Positions 20,181 to 29,886 are shown, numbered from the stretch's first letter. The stretch: 64,000 bases of DNA from Austwickia sp. TVS 96-490-7B (GCF_019331795.1 NZ_JAHPZL010000003.1:429877-493876); one strand, 5' to 3'. Numbers and translations: made by a program. Notes: generated by a model not told the origin, from the sequence alone.

Positions 20181-21302
20181 ATGCCCCGCGTTCTCATCGC
20201 CGCCGACAAGTTCAAAGGTTCCCTTACCGGCGCCCAAGTGTTGGAGGCGATCTCCGCGGGCATCGCTGAAGCGGTCCCTGATGTGCAGGTGTGCAGTTCG
20301 TTGATCGCTGACGGCGGCGATGGCACCTTGGATGCGGCGGTGTCCTCGGGTTTCACTCGGGTCCCAGTGTCTGCCTCCGGGCCGTTCGGGGAGCCCGTTG
20401 AGACGTCGTACGCCGTCCGGGACGGGCGGGCCGTGGTGGAGATGGCTGACGCGTGCGGGATCGTCCGGGCCGGTGACCGGCGGGACGCGTTGCGGGCGAC
20501 CAGCCGTGGCGTGGGCGATGTGATGCGGGTGGCGTTGGATAGCGGCATCCGGGACATCGTGTTGGGGATCGGCGGCAGCGCTTCCACTGACGGCGGCGCA
20601 GGCATGCTGCAAGCCTTGGGTGCCAGGTTGCTCGACGCCGAGGGCGCGGACCTTCCCCCCGGTGGGGGTGCATTGGCTCGGTTGGCGCAGGTGGACCTGA
20701 GCACGCTGCACCCCGCCTTGGCGGAGACCACGATCACGCTGGCCAGCGATGTCAACAATCCGCTGCTGGGCGAGCAGGGCTGCGTCGCGATCTTCGCTGG
20801 ACAAAAGGGCGCCGACGAGGCCATGAAGGTGGAATTGGAGGCGGCGCTCACCCATTACGCGGCGCAGATCACTGCGGCAGTCGGCCGGGATGACACCGCA
20901 TTGCCGGGCGCTGGCGCTGCCGGTGGCGTCGGTTATGCCGCGATGGCAGTGCTGGGTGCGGGGATGACACCGGGCATCGATGTCGTGCTGGGGTTGGGCG
21001 ATTTCACCGAATTGTTGCCTGGCTCAGACCTGGTCATCACCGGTGAGGGCGCGCTGGATCTGCAAACTCTGCTGGGTAAAGCCCCAGCGGGGGTGGCCCG
21101 GGCTGCGAAAGCGGCTGGGGTGCCGGTGATCGCGTTGTGCGGAGTGGCATCGTTGACTCCGCAGGAGGTGGTGGACACCGGCTTGGCCGCGGTCTATCGA
21201 CTGGTTGAGCTGGAACCAGACACCGCAGTGTGCATGCGGGACGCCGACCGGTTGCTGCGAGAGTTGGCTGCCCGAGCCGCTCGGGATCACTTCGTCAACT
21301 AA
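20181..21302 (+). CDS. Glycerate kinase
   Basis: 373 residues, GckA/GarK-type glycerate kinase. The N-terminus LIAADKFKGSLTGAQV, DGGDGTLDAA, GIGGSASTDGGAGMLQALG and the C-terminal VITGEGALDLQTLLGKAPAGVA are the family signatures. It phosphorylates D-glycerate to 2-phosphoglycerate (or 3-phosphoglycerate in some members). ATG at 20181 has AGGAG before it. It stands alone between menA and a strong terminator; no glyoxylate or tartronate genes are adjacent. Confidence 0.92.
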   Translation: MPRVLIAADKFKGSLTGAQVLEAISAGIAEAVPDVQVCSSLIADGGDGTLDAAVSSGFTRVPVSASGPFGEPVETSYAVRDGRAVVEMADACGIVRAGDRRDALRATSRGVGDVMRVALDSGIRDIVLGIGGSASTDGGAGMLQALGARLLDAEGADLPPGGGALARLAQVDLSTLHPALAETTITLASDVNNPLLGEQGCVAIFAGQKGADEAMKVELEAALTHYAAQITAAVGRDDTALPGAGAAGGVGYAAMAVLGAGMTPGIDVVLGLGDFTELLPGSDLVITGEGALDLQTLLGKAPAGVARAAKAAGVPVIALCGVASLTPQEVVDTGLAAVYRLVELEPDTAVCMRDADRLLRELAARAARDHFVN

Positions 21303-21307
21303 TGGCT

Positions 21308-21361
21308 CACCCCCGCCCGGGCCACCTCGCCTCAACGAGGTGGCCCGGTCCGGCGGGGGTG
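21308..21361 (+). terminator. Strong hairpin terminator after glycerate kinase
   Basis: A perfect 13-bp inner stem (CCGGGCCACCTCG with CGAGGTGGCCCGG) with a 6-base loop is extended by a 9-bp outer stem (CACCCCCGC with GCGGGGGTG) across a 4-base bulge. It starts 6 bases beyond the stop. Confidence 0.8.
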
Positions 21362-21413
21362 GGTGTCGTCGGCATCACGTTCGTGGTGAGGGTGGCCTAT
21401 CTGCCTCTCCCTG

Positions 21414-21638
21414 CTACTCCCTCAGCTGCCTGCGGAAAAGATCCGACACCATGAGGGCACTCACCACGAAAGACCCTATTTCCCAAGGGGTCGCATTCGC
21501 AGTGAAAATGATATATCCACTAAGAGGAGCCGCCACGATAAAAAATGTCCAGGCTGCCCAGGCGGGCAGCGACTCCCGCACCAGAGGATTCAGCCACGCC
21601 GCGACAACACCCGCCAGAAAGAAAAGCGCCAATCTCAT
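21414..21638 (-). CDS. Small hydrophobic protein of unknown function
   Basis: 74 residues with two or three membrane helices (LALFFLAGVVAAWL, AAWTFFIVAAPLSGYIIF, IGSFVVSALMVSDLF) and a basic end RRQLRE. I do not recognise it. The base composition around 21,450-21,780 is clearly more AT-rich than the neighbourhood and codon choice is looser, which fits a recently acquired gene or one under weak selection. The ribosome site is poor. It could be an unused open frame, but the continuous hydrophobic pattern favours a real small membrane protein. Confidence 0.45.
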   Translation of the reverse strand: MRLALFFLAGVVAAWLNPLVRESLPAWAAWTFFIVAAPLSGYIIFTANATPWEIGSFVVSALMVSDLFRRQLRE

Positions 21639-21790
21639 GAACTTAGCAGTTCCAATACCAGGGGCCGCTAGACGGTGAAAAAAGTTATCACTGCCAGGAA
21701 TTCACCACTAGTTTTCACCAGCGACCGGCGGAGGCACAGGGGTGAAATCGACCAGAAGGTCAAAGCTTATCTAGAGAATCACCGGCCGGG

Positions 21791-22111
21791 TTAGCGATAC
21801 CGCTGACCGTCAGCGGCGATCTCCACCTCTTCAGCGTCTTCGTCGCGCTGGCGAGCCGGGCCTTTCTGATCGCCCTCAGCAGCCGCCGTATCATCCTGAT
21901 CGGCACGATGCTCGATGCGAGAGGCGATCTGGGCGCTCAATTCCTCGCGCGGCCCATTGAGGAAAAACAGCGAAAACAGCATCGCAGCGGTGGTAGCGGC
22001 TAGGACCCACAGCAGCAGGTTGTCCCGCATAAAGGGGATCAACCAGAGGATCAGCAAGCAGGCAGCGAAGGCAAGAAGCCTCCAGAGGGAATAGCGGACG
22101 ATGGCGGACAT
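21791..22111 (-). CDS. DUF4229 family small membrane protein
   Basis: 106 residues: two helices (LLAFAACLLILWLIPF and LLWVLAATTAAMLFSLFFL), the motif NGPREELSAQIASRI, then a charged cytoplasmic tail. This matches the DUF4229 layout (two helices followed by 'R.e....' motif) in actinobacteria. Function unknown. ATG 22111 is preceded by GAAGAAGG. It follows ccsB on the same strand with a 99-base gap and may be its operon tail. Confidence 0.75.
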   Translation of the reverse strand: MSAIVRYSLWRLLAFAACLLILWLIPFMRDNLLLWVLAATTAAMLFSLFFLNGPREELSAQIASRIEHRADQDDTAAAEGDQKGPARQRDEDAEEVEIAADGQRYR

Positions 22112-22210
22112 GTCACCTTCTTCGACGTAAGGTTCGTCGCCCCGGTCGGTGTCTTCCTGGGGTGGCGGGATCGGAAATGTCGCGCAGGGATGGTGCTGCG
22201 CCGTCGACGG

Positions 22211-23221
22211 TCATAGACCTGAGTAGGTGTGCTGCCCGCCGGCGTACAGATTGACGACGGTGAAATTCACGATGATCGCGACGTACCCGACAATCGCCAG
22301 GATATTTCCGGTACGTCGGCTCCACCCACTGGTGGCCCGGGCATGCAAATAAGCGGCATAAATCACCCAGATGATAAAGGTCCACACCTCTTTGGGATCC
22401 CAGTTCCAATAAGAACCCCAGGCTTGCTGCGCCCAGATGGCCCCGGCGATCAACGAAAACGTCCATAGCGGGAAAGCCACGACATGCATGCTGTACGCGA
22501 AGCGATCTAAGGTCTGCGCAGTGGGTAATGCGTCTAAGAAACTGCGCGCTGACTCCCCGGCCGCTAGTCGTTGTTCACGTCGCTCCCGCGCGAGCTGCAA
22601 CAGCAGCACGCTAAACGCGATCGTGAAGATCGCCACCGACAACGTAGCGATAGGCACGTGAATAGCAAGCCAGAGGCTTTGCAAACTCGGCAGCAGCTCC
22701 GCTGCGGGGGAATACCACACGGTCAACGCCAGACCAAGAGCGAGCAGTGCCGGGACAGTGACAAAAAGGCCAAGCCACCGCAAGGGGCGACGTAAGGCCG
22801 CCCCGACGTACAAGGCCATGGCCAGGAGCGTCACCACCACGGTGAACTCAAACATATTCGCCACCGGCACCCGATGCACCGCGAGGCCACGACAGATCAC
22901 CGAACCTACGAGCAGCATCGTCGTCAGCCAGGACAGGGTCATGCCCAGCCGTCCCCATCGGTCGCTGCGGCTCTCAAGGAGTCGCTGCCCCTGGTCTTCA
23001 GCCGCCTCGGCAGAGGACGAGACATCCGAGGCAGAGGACGAGACGTCTGAGACGTCCTCCTCAGCTGCGCCGCCGACAGTGACCAAAGCGGGATCAGGTA
23101 TCCGAGCGGGTCGCGGCGCAAACGCCACATGGACTGCGAAGGCCAACATCGCCACGGTCAGCGCGACCATCGCGACGTAAAGGAACAAGTTCGCGTAATG
23201 CGCCAGCTGCAGTGAGGTCAT
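22211..23221 (-). CDS. ccsB: Cytochrome c biogenesis protein CcsB (ResC)
   Basis: 336 residues, multi-helix haem-handling protein of the System II cytochrome c maturation machinery. The tryptophan-rich haem-binding motif WGSYWNWDPKEVWTFIIW and conserved membrane His residues (GLAVHRVP, IHVPIATLS, MHVVAFPLW) are visible. With ResB it exports haem and attaches it to apocytochromes outside the membrane. ATG 23221 (MTSLQLAHYANLFLY) is preferred; an in-frame GTG at 23257 would add 12 non-conserved residues. It is the last of the hemL-to-ccsB set. A Ser/Glu-rich repeat (SSASDVSSSAE) lies in the first loop. Confidence 0.93.
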   Translation of the reverse strand: MTSLQLAHYANLFLYVAMVALTVAMLAFAVHVAFAPRPARIPDPALVTVGGAAEEDVSDVSSSASDVSSSAEAAEDQGQRLLESRSDRWGRLGMTLSWLTTMLLVGSVICRGLAVHRVPVANMFEFTVVVTLLAMALYVGAALRRPLRWLGLFVTVPALLALGLALTVWYSPAAELLPSLQSLWLAIHVPIATLSVAIFTIAFSVLLLQLARERREQRLAAGESARSFLDALPTAQTLDRFAYSMHVVAFPLWTFSLIAGAIWAQQAWGSYWNWDPKEVWTFIIWVIYAAYLHARATSGWSRRTGNILAIVGYVAIIVNFTVVNLYAGGQHTYSGL

Positions 23222-23330
23222 GGGGCCTGTCCGGTGAGGTCGGTACGGGGTCGTCACGTCCCGGGTGCGTGTCCTGGGATATCGGACCCGGCAGCACGAC
23301 CGGTCGGTGCCGGTCGACGTCGACGGAGAG

Positions 23331-25037
23331 TCAGCTTAGTGTCCGTTTCGTGCCGAACGGCTCTTGTGCCGGGACCAGTTCGTTCGACGGTCGTCCTGCT
23401 GCGTCAATCGAATCCAGAAGCCGGGTCACCATGGCACCGAGAGCAGGGTCATCGTGCTTCGCTAGTGCAGCGATCTGCACCGTGCTGCGTCGTACACCCT
23501 CAGGCCCATCAGGGGCAGCCGTCACCCGCACGAAGACTCGCCGCCGCCGGACTGTCAACGAGGCGACCAGAGCGAGCGCAGCGATCACAGCGCTGCCCAG
23601 GGCCAGCGGGCGAGCAGGATCGTAGCGGGTGGACACCCCGGCCCAGCGTTCCACAGCGTCAAAGGTGACGCTGCCGCGGTCGCCGGGGAGACGAACGGTC
23701 TGTCCAGGGGCGAGCGTCAAGCGGGTCAATGCCCCAGATTCGTCTTTGACAGGGGTCATGGCGGAAACGTCGAGGGAGTACACCGACTGGGAACGTCCGG
23801 CGGGAAAGAGGTTGCCTTCGTAGACGCCGAGCACCAGGGCCGGATTGGTGGGTGCGGGGAAGGTGGATCGGACCGTTCCATCCGCGCTGGTCCCGGCGGT
23901 GGGGAGGAACATCCCGACCAGACCGAGCTGCCGTGGAGTGGCGCCGGTGACTTTGACTGCTCCCACCGAGGTGTAGTCGGCGTCTTGCGGCAGGAAGACG
24001 ACGTGCTGGTGGAAGAGGACCTTCCCGGCCCGGTCCCGCACCGTGATCATCGGGGCGTAGCCGTTGCCGAGAAGGTAGACCTGGGCACCCCCGAACGACA
24101 GCGGCGAGTTCACGGCCAGTTCTCGGCGGGTGACGGGGGCGCCGGGGCGTTCGGTGATGGTGGTGCGAGCCCGGAAATCCCGGGGGGCACCGACCTGGGC
24201 ACCGGCGCGAGGGTCTGTCTCGAACCGGACGTCAAGGGAATCGATCCGCACGGTGAAGGGGGACAGCGCATCTGTGTCGACCCACGGGCCTGGGGAGAAG
24301 GTGTCGTAGCTGCCGACGCTGTTGGAGAATGACTGGCCGACGGGGACGATACGGTCGCCGCGCCACCCGACGAGATGTCCCCACGCGACCGCGACGATCA
24401 GCACCAGCAGTGCCGCATGGAAGATGAGGTTGCCGCTTTCTCTGAGGTATCCGGTCTCTGCGGAGACCACTGCGGGGTCGTCGTCGCGGCGTTGCCGATA
24501 TCGCCGACCGAGGGCGGTGCGGGCCCGGGCGGTGACTTCTGACACGTCTCCGATGACGATGCGTTCTTCGTGGACGGGCAGGCGGTCCAGACGGGACGGC
24601 GCTCGGGGTGGTTGGGATCGCAGGTTCTGCAGGTGTTGGCGGGTCCGAGGGATGAGGCAACCCACCAGTGAGGTCATCAGCAACAGGTAGATCGCGGAGA
24701 ACCACGGAGAGCTGAACACATCGAACATCCCGATCCGGTCGAGCCAGGGGCCGCTATCGGGGTGGTCAGCGATCCATTCGGCGACGCGCGGCGCGTCCAC
24801 CGCCCGTTGGGGAAAAACCGACCCGGGTACGGCGGCGATCGCGGTCAGCAGCAGCAGGAACAGTGCTGTTTTCATGCTGGTCAGTTGCCGCCATGCCCAG
24901 CGAGCCAGGCCGACCGGACCGAGTTCGGGCAGTACGGCGGTGTTGGCTTGGGGGGACGGAGCGTTCCTGGCGGGGGTGCTGCCGGTGGGGTGCTCGTCGT
25001 GTGGCTGTTCGTCCATGGCTCGTTCAGAGTGCCACAC
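23331..25037 (-). CDS. resB: Cytochrome c biogenesis protein ResB
   Basis: 568 residues. Family features: an N-terminal helix after LARWAWRQLTSMKTALFLLLLTA, further helices near residues 110 and 205, a large extracytoplasmic domain, and a final helix (LGSAVIAALALVASLTV) before a cytoplasmic end. ResB partners CcsB in haem ligation to c-type cytochromes. The GTG at 25037 has GGAG 6 bases upstream; ATG 25016 (MDEQPHDEH) is an alternative. Same strand, 45 bases after ccdA and 109 bases before ccsB. Confidence 0.93.
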   Translation of the reverse strand: MWHSERAMDEQPHDEHPTGSTPARNAPSPQANTAVLPELGPVGLARWAWRQLTSMKTALFLLLLTAIAAVPGSVFPQRAVDAPRVAEWIADHPDSGPWLDRIGMFDVFSSPWFSAIYLLLMTSLVGCLIPRTRQHLQNLRSQPPRAPSRLDRLPVHEERIVIGDVSEVTARARTALGRRYRQRRDDDPAVVSAETGYLRESGNLIFHAALLVLIVAVAWGHLVGWRGDRIVPVGQSFSNSVGSYDTFSPGPWVDTDALSPFTVRIDSLDVRFETDPRAGAQVGAPRDFRARTTITERPGAPVTRRELAVNSPLSFGGAQVYLLGNGYAPMITVRDRAGKVLFHQHVVFLPQDADYTSVGAVKVTGATPRQLGLVGMFLPTAGTSADGTVRSTFPAPTNPALVLGVYEGNLFPAGRSQSVYSLDVSAMTPVKDESGALTRLTLAPGQTVRLPGDRGSVTFDAVERWAGVSTRYDPARPLALGSAVIAALALVASLTVRRRRVFVRVTAAPDGPEGVRRSTVQIAALAKHDDPALGAMVTRLLDSIDAAGRPSNELVPAQEPFGTKRTLS

Positions 25038-25082
25038 CGGCAGCTCCGGGAGTCCAGGAGTGTCTAAGTGGGACGACTCGGC

Positions 25083-25835
25083 TCACAGGGTGGGGACGAA
25101 ACCACCGACGAGTCGCGACTGCACCCAGGCCATGGAGGTGTCCCAACTACCAGTCACCAGGAGCACTCCCACTGTCGCCAACAGCGCTCCCCCGCCGATC
25201 TGCACGCCCCGGTGGTGTCGACGGAGCCAGGAGGTCGCGGCCACCGCGTGGGACCAGCCTGCGGCGATCACCAGGAAGGGCGCCCCCAACCCGAGGCAGT
25301 AGGCGATGCCGAGGGCTACGCCTCGGGCGATCTGGCCGTGGTCCGCTCCGGTGGTGGTGGCCAGGGTGTAGATCACCGCGAGAGTGGGGCCGGTGCACGG
25401 TGCCCATCCGACAGCAAACACCATGCCCAGGAAGGGTGCTCCGGCCAACCCGGCGGCGGGTCGCCATCGCGGTGACCAGCTGTGTCCTTGACCCACACCG
25501 AGGAAGACCGCTGCCATCATCAACACCAGGATCCCACCGAGCATCGAGAGGGTACGGCGGTGCGCCGCGAGCATCACCCCGGTGGCCGACGCAGCCACGG
25601 TCCCTGCGAGGAACACCACGGAAAAACCGGTGACAAACAAGGCCGCCCCACCGAGCACTCGGCCCCGCCGGGCGGGTGCGTCCCGCTCGTCGGCAGATAA
25701 CCCGGTGACATAGCCCAAAAATCCAGGCACCAATGGCAGCACACACGGTGAGGCGAAGGACACCACTCCCGCAGCCCAGGCGATCAGCGCCGCTACCAGC
25801 AGGTTACCGTCGATGAGGACGCCACCGGTGGACAT
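25083..25835 (-). CDS. ccdA: Cytochrome c biogenesis protein CcdA (thiol-reductant carrier)
   Basis: 250 residues with six hydrophobic helices. It passes electrons across the membrane to reduce apocytochrome Cys residues. The redox Cys positions are SFASPCVLPLVPGFLGY and VGWAPCTGPTLAVIY. The ATG at 25835 (MSTGGVLIDGN) was chosen because GAAGGAG precedes it and the stop codon of the thioredoxin gene overlaps it by one base (TGATG); a longer frame upstream only overlaps tlpA. Confidence 0.95.
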   Translation of the reverse strand: MSTGGVLIDGNLLVAALIAWAAGVVSFASPCVLPLVPGFLGYVTGLSADERDAPARRGRVLGGAALFVTGFSVVFLAGTVAASATGVMLAAHRRTLSMLGGILVLMMAAVFLGVGQGHSWSPRWRPAAGLAGAPFLGMVFAVGWAPCTGPTLAVIYTLATTTGADHGQIARGVALGIAYCLGLGAPFLVIAAGWSHAVAATSWLRRHHRGVQIGGGALLATVGVLLVTGSWDTSMAWVQSRLVGGFVPTL

Positions 25836-26449
25836 CAGGTCTCCTTCAGGACGTCCTGGACGAGTCCTACCACCGTGGATTCGGCCGTGACTTCCCCAGA
25901 GACGCGGGCCGCGATCCGACCCTTGCGGTCCAAGACCAGGGTGGTCGGAGTCGCTGCAGCTTTCCCCTGCAACGACAGCGGCACGGTTCGGTCGGGGTCG
26001 GAAAGTTGTGGGTAGGTCAGACCGAACCGCTGGACCACTGCTTGGCCGGTGGCGGCTGACTCTCCCGTATCGATCCCGAGGAAACGTACGTCGGGATGCG
26101 CCGCAGAGAGTTGGGTCCACGCTTGTTGCAATCGGGGCAGCTCAGCTTGGCAGGGACCACACCAACTTCCCCACACCGAGAGGACAACAACTTTGCCCTG
26201 TTCTTTCCGGCTGGACCAGCTACCGCCGTCTAGCAACGGCCCGGTCAACTGCACTGGCTCCCCCCGCCGGTCCGGCGCGATCTGTTCGATCGCGCCGTGA
26301 CCAGCGGCGTCACCACGGCCGTCGCTGTTTTTAGCCAGCTCAGACACGGAGTTTGGATCGCCGGAGCATCCGACGAGCACCGATGACGCCAGGATCAGGG
26401 CCGACAGCGCCATCGACCGACGCGCCGCGGCCCCACGGCGGCGGGTCAT
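25835..26449 (-). CDS. TlpA/ResA-like thioredoxin lipoprotein
   Basis: 204 residues. A lipoprotein signal ends in the lipobox LVGC (MALSALILASSVLVGCSG), then a linker and a thioredoxin fold with the redox pair WGSWCGPCQAELP and cis-Pro region ATPTTLVLDRKG. It should be anchored outside the membrane and reduce apocytochrome c thiols, fed by CcdA. The ATG at 26449 overlaps the stop of the upstream phosphatase gene (ATGA), and its own stop overlaps ccdA, so the three are translationally coupled. Confidence 0.92.
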   Translation of the reverse strand: MTRRRGAAARRSMALSALILASSVLVGCSGDPNSVSELAKNSDGRGDAAGHGAIEQIAPDRRGEPVQLTGPLLDGGSWSSRKEQGKVVVLSVWGSWCGPCQAELPRLQQAWTQLSAAHPDVRFLGIDTGESAATGQAVVQRFGLTYPQLSDPDRTVPLSLQGKAAATPTTLVLDRKGRIAARVSGEVTAESTVVGLVQDVLKET

Positions 26450-27081
26450 GCCCCCGGGACCGAGCTGGCTCCGGCGTACAGCCGACACGCAGGCTCGACG
26501 TAGGCGACCGACTCGATCTGATCCCCGACGAAGGCCACCGAGGTCAACGAGGCGAGATTGCACCGCCGACGACGGGGGTCATGCCACAACCGCTCCCCTT
26601 GGATCGACCTGCGGACAATCTCCACGGGAAGTTGGTGACTCACCAGGACCGCTTCGTGGCCTTCCGCCGCATCCCGCGCTGCCATGACCACCGCCCGCAT
26701 CCGGGCCGCAATCTGCTGGTACGGCTCACCCCAGCTGGGGCGCAACGGGTTGACCAGATGCGGCCACACCGACGGTTCACGCAGCCGGTCCGGCGTAAAC
26801 GGCCGACCCTCAAAAACATTCGCCGCTTCGAGCAGCCGGTCGTCGAGACGCAGGGCTACCCCGGTCTGTTCCACGAGCGGTGCAGCAGTCTCCTGCGCCC
26901 GCTCCAAGGGCGAACTCACCAAGACCGTGATGTCCCGGCTGAGGAGATGATCCGCAGCTAACTGCGCCATCTGACGCCCCCTAGCGGACAGGTGATATCC
27001 GGGTAACCTGCCGTACAACACCCCTTCGGGGTTGTCGACTTCGCCGTGGCGCAACAGATGGACGATCGTTCGGCTGCTCAT
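26446..27081 (-). CDS. Histidine phosphatase (phosphoglycerate mutase-like) family protein
   Basis: 211 residues. The catalytic motif [12 protein letters not shown] (RHG) is at the start, and a second His appears in [11 protein letters not shown], the branch-1 histidine phosphatase arrangement. The substrate is not predictable; most actinobacterial members are not glycolytic mutases. It is embedded between hemL (4-base overlap) and the TlpA gene (4-base overlap), the same place as a mutase-like gene in mycobacteria, so it may act in this haem/cytochrome set, but nothing direct shows that. Confidence 0.9.
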   Translation of the reverse strand: MSSRTIVHLLRHGEVDNPEGVLYGRLPGYHLSARGRQMAQLAADHLLSRDITVLVSSPLERAQETAAPLVEQTGVALRLDDRLLEAANVFEGRPFTPDRLREPSVWPHLVNPLRPSWGEPYQQIAARMRAVVMAARDAAEGHEAVLVSHQLPVEIVRRSIQGERLWHDPRRRRCNLASLTSVAFVGDQIESVAYVEPACRLYAGASSVPGA

Positions 27082-28454
27082 GCGCCCATGCTCCCATGCG
27101 CAGCGGCTGCTGCCTGCGCCGCGCGAGGCAGGGCCGCCAACACCTGCTCCACCGCGTCGTCATCATGAGCCGCCGAGCAGAACCACGCTTCGAAGGCGCT
27201 GGGAGGCAGGTGGACTCCAGACGCCAACATCTCATGGAAAAAAGCCCGGAATGCGTCAACGTCTTGCGCCTTCGCTCCCTCGTAATCGGTGACGGGGCCC
27301 TCTCGGAAGAACACCGAGAACATGCTGCCTGCCCACTGCACCACATGCGGCACCCCAGCCGCGGACAGTGCCGCGCTCGCCCCTGAGGCAATAGTTTCAG
27401 CCGCTGTCTGCACTCGGGTATAAACCGACTCGTCACAAGCCTGCAAGGTCGCCAGTCCAGCCGCAGTGGCCACCGGGTTTCCTGACAAGGTGCCCGCCTG
27501 ATAGACCGGACCGGACGGGGCGAGCAACGCCATCACCTCGGCCCGCCCTCCGAAAGCTGCCGCGGGGAAACCTCCTCCCATTACCTTGCCAAAGGTGAAC
27601 AGGTCAGGCGCACCTATGTCTCGACCGGTGTCATCGACCTGATAAGGGCCTTCTAACCCATACCAACCCGCACGAGAGCATCGGAAGCCGGTCATCACCT
27701 CGTCACTGATCAGCATCGCGCCATGGGCTGTGGTGATCCGGCGCAATGCCGCCGTCCACCCCGGCACCGGCGGCACCACACCCATGTTGCCTGCGGCGGC
27801 TTCCGTGATGACTGCCGCGATCTGATCGCCATACTCGGCAAAGGCCGCTTCCACAGCGGCAATGTCGTTGTACGGCAACACGATCGTCTCGGCAGCGGCA
27901 CTTTCCGGCACCCCAGCGCAGTCTGGCAGCGCGAATGTCGCTACTCCACTCCCAGCGTGCGCGAGTAACGCGTCAACGTGACCGTGATAGCACCCGGCGA
28001 ATTTGACCAACCGGCTTCGCCCGGTCGCTCCCCGCGCCAGCCGTACGGCGGACATGGTGGCCTCAGTCCCGGAACTGACCAGCCGGACCTGCTCGACCGG
28101 AGCCACCCGCGACACGATCTCTTCGGCCAGCGCGACCTCGTTCTCGCTCGGGGTGCCGAACGAGAAGCCACGTGCCGCGCTGCGCTGCACTGCGTCCAGC
28201 ACACGAGGGTCGGCGTGCCCCAAAATCATCGGCCCCCAGCTGCCGACCAGGTCGACGTACCGGCGTCCATCGGCGTCAGTGAGCCATGCCCCCTGGGCCG
28301 AAACCATGAACCGTGGGGTCCCGCCCACTGCCCGGTAGGCCCGGACCGGACTATTGACCCCACCGGGGATCACCTGGGAGGCACGCGTGAAGAGCGCCGC
28401 GGATGCCGGGGCGTCGTAGGGGTAGGAAGGCAGCTCAGCAATGGGGTCGACCAT
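27078..28454 (-). CDS. hemL: Glutamate-1-semialdehyde 2,1-aminomutase
   Basis: 458 residues, class III aminotransferase fold. It converts glutamate-1-semialdehyde, the HemA product, to 5-aminolevulinate. Signatures: [34 protein letters not shown], the PLP lysine in [16 protein letters not shown], and [16 protein letters not shown]. The ATG at 28454 ([14 protein letters not shown]) has GGGAGGA in front. The stop overlaps the phosphatase start (ATGA), starting a run of coupled genes that continues into cytochrome c assembly. Confidence 0.97.
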   Translation of the reverse strand: MVDPIAELPSYPYDAPASAALFTRASQVIPGGVNSPVRAYRAVGGTPRFMVSAQGAWLTDADGRRYVDLVGSWGPMILGHADPRVLDAVQRSAARGFSFGTPSENEVALAEEIVSRVAPVEQVRLVSSGTEATMSAVRLARGATGRSRLVKFAGCYHGHVDALLAHAGSGVATFALPDCAGVPESAAAETIVLPYNDIAAVEAAFAEYGDQIAAVITEAAAGNMGVVPPVPGWTAALRRITTAHGAMLISDEVMTGFRCSRAGWYGLEGPYQVDDTGRDIGAPDLFTFGKVMGGGFPAAAFGGRAEVMALLAPSGPVYQAGTLSGNPVATAAGLATLQACDESVYTRVQTAAETIASGASAALSAAGVPHVVQWAGSMFSVFFREGPVTDYEGAKAQDVDAFRAFFHEMLASGVHLPPSAFEAWFCSAAHDDDAVEQVLAALPRAAQAAAAAHGSMGA

Positions 28455-28513
28455 GCGCCCATCCTCCCCCATCTTGCCCGTCGACCGGGGATGGTGGCCG
28501 GCGTCAGCTGGGC

Positions 28514-29236
28514 TCAGCCTGCAGTGGACGACGTGGTGGCCGGAGAAGAAGACGCCGATGTGGCTGGAGCGGTCAGCTGACCCTCACCTGCCGCAGCAGC
28601 AGCATCGGCGTGCGTCGAGACCAGAGCCGCCGAGTCTTTCGTTGGCTGGCCTGTGGTCCCCCGATCCTGCGGAGCTGGTTCCGACTCCGAGGCGTCGGAG
28701 TCGGAACCGAGCGATGCAAAGGTCCACAGCTTTTGCAGGACAAAGGAGATCGGGGTGGTGCACAGCACCTGGATGAGTTGCGCCCAGTACAACGGGCGAC
28801 GCAACCCGGTGCTGCCGTCAAAGACATCCCGAGGCAGGCCAAAGAGCGAGCCCGGCGTCATCAACAAGGTCATGATGAACAGCCCAAACAGCTGGGCAAC
28901 TAATCCCACTGCGAAGAATCGCAGCAGGCGTTTACGGCTTGCCCGATTTTCGCCGCCAAACGTCCAGAAACGGTTGATCTCGAAGTTCCAGACATTGGCG
29001 ACAACGAAAGCTGCCATCGCGAAAAGGTGATAAACGCGGACGCTCTTTGACGTGGGCCACAACTGGAAGAGTGCTTCCCGAACCTGGTGGTCATTCATGC
29101 CAGTGAGCTTCTGCAGCACCACCACGACCGCCAGGTTCACGATGACACCGGACCCACCGACAAGACCGAACTTCACGAACTCGATCAGGAAGCCCCTGTT
29201 GAGACGCCCGGTCCTCAGATCACCATTACTCGACAC
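28514..29236 (-). CDS. GtrA family membrane protein
   Basis: 240 residues. Four helices with the GtrA pattern: [20 protein letters not shown], then [20 protein letters not shown] (the conserved N-x-W-x-F core), [15 protein letters not shown] and a fourth helix with [12 protein letters not shown]. GtrA proteins are thought to flip polyprenyl-phosphate sugars for cell-wall glycosylation. The C-terminal 60 residues are a Ser/Ala/Thr-rich tail. GTG start at 29236, six bases after TAAACT, no Shine-Dalgarno. It lies between hemL and marR with no evident partner glycosyltransferase. Confidence 0.87.
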   Translation of the reverse strand: MSSNGDLRTGRLNRGFLIEFVKFGLVGGSGVIVNLAVVVVLQKLTGMNDHQVREALFQLWPTSKSVRVYHLFAMAAFVVANVWNFEINRFWTFGGENRASRKRLLRFFAVGLVAQLFGLFIMTLLMTPGSLFGLPRDVFDGSTGLRRPLYWAQLIQVLCTTPISFVLQKLWTFASLGSDSDASESEPAPQDRGTTGQPTKDSAALVSTHADAAAAAGEGQLTAPATSASSSPATTSSTAG

Positions 29237-29242
29237 TCGTCC

Positions 29243-29248
29243 AGTTTA
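29243..29248 (-). promoter_or_regulatory. Candidate -10 (TAAACT) of the gtrA gene, leaderless type
   Basis: TAAACT, then GGACGA, then GTG on the minus strand; it overlaps the last codons of the marR gene. Confidence 0.4.
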
Positions 29249-29776
29249 CTGGCCTGTCGGGGGCCGACCGTCACCTCCGGTCGACAAGCGGTCCCTGATC
29301 CGGCGCATCAACTCGCCGAGAACGAGGAAGTCCGCACGTCCCAGCGGGTCCACCAAGGTCTGGCGGACACTGTCGACATGCGCCCGAGCAAAGGCGTCCA
29401 AGACCGCATGACCTTCCGCAGTGAGGCAGAGTTCTACCCCACGTTTGTCATCGGGAACAGGCCGACGACAAACCCAACCACGCCGTTCCATCCTACTTGC
29501 GGTGTGCGTGAGTCGGCTCCTTGACTGGACCGCGATGTCGGCAATCACCGACATTCGCTGCGACCCACCGGGCACCTCGGAGAGAATCGCAAGGATTTCA
29601 TACTCCGACAATGACGTTCCCATGGGTTGGAGGGCACGGTCGAGAGTTTCAAACACCTGGCAGCTGGCCCTCAAATAGGACCGCCAAGCGATTTGTTCCT
29701 CCTCGTCCAGCCACCGCTGTGAGCTGTCCATGACACAGCCCCCGTTCCCGTCGTCCGTGCGTGACATCCGCGACAT
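29246..29776 (-). CDS. MarR-family transcription regulator
   Basis: 176 residues from ATG 29776. The winged helix runs from LSEYEILAILSEVPGG through MSVIADIAVQSRSRLTHTAS to the wing RMERRGWVCRRPVPDDKRG, the DxR wing motif typical of MarR. Long flanking helices would form the dimer. The ligand and targets are unknown. ATG 29776 is chosen for AGGA 7 bases before it; ATG 29731 (MDSSQRWLDEEEQ) is also possible. It sits between hemB and gtrA on the same strand. Confidence 0.88.
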   Translation of the reverse strand: MSRMSRTDDGNGGCVMDSSQRWLDEEEQIAWRSYLRASCQVFETLDRALQPMGTSLSEYEILAILSEVPGGSQRMSVIADIAVQSRSRLTHTASRMERRGWVCRRPVPDDKRGVELCLTAEGHAVLDAFARAHVDSVRQTLVDPLGRADFLVLGELMRRIRDRLSTGGDGRPPTGQ

Positions 29777-29886
29777 ACACCATTCCTCATCGGCCAGCCC
29801 AGGGCGAGCCCTGGTTTCTTCCTCCGACCCAGGAACAGGGGTCCCGGGACGGCCACTTCCCATGACGGTCACCGCGCGAACAGTGA

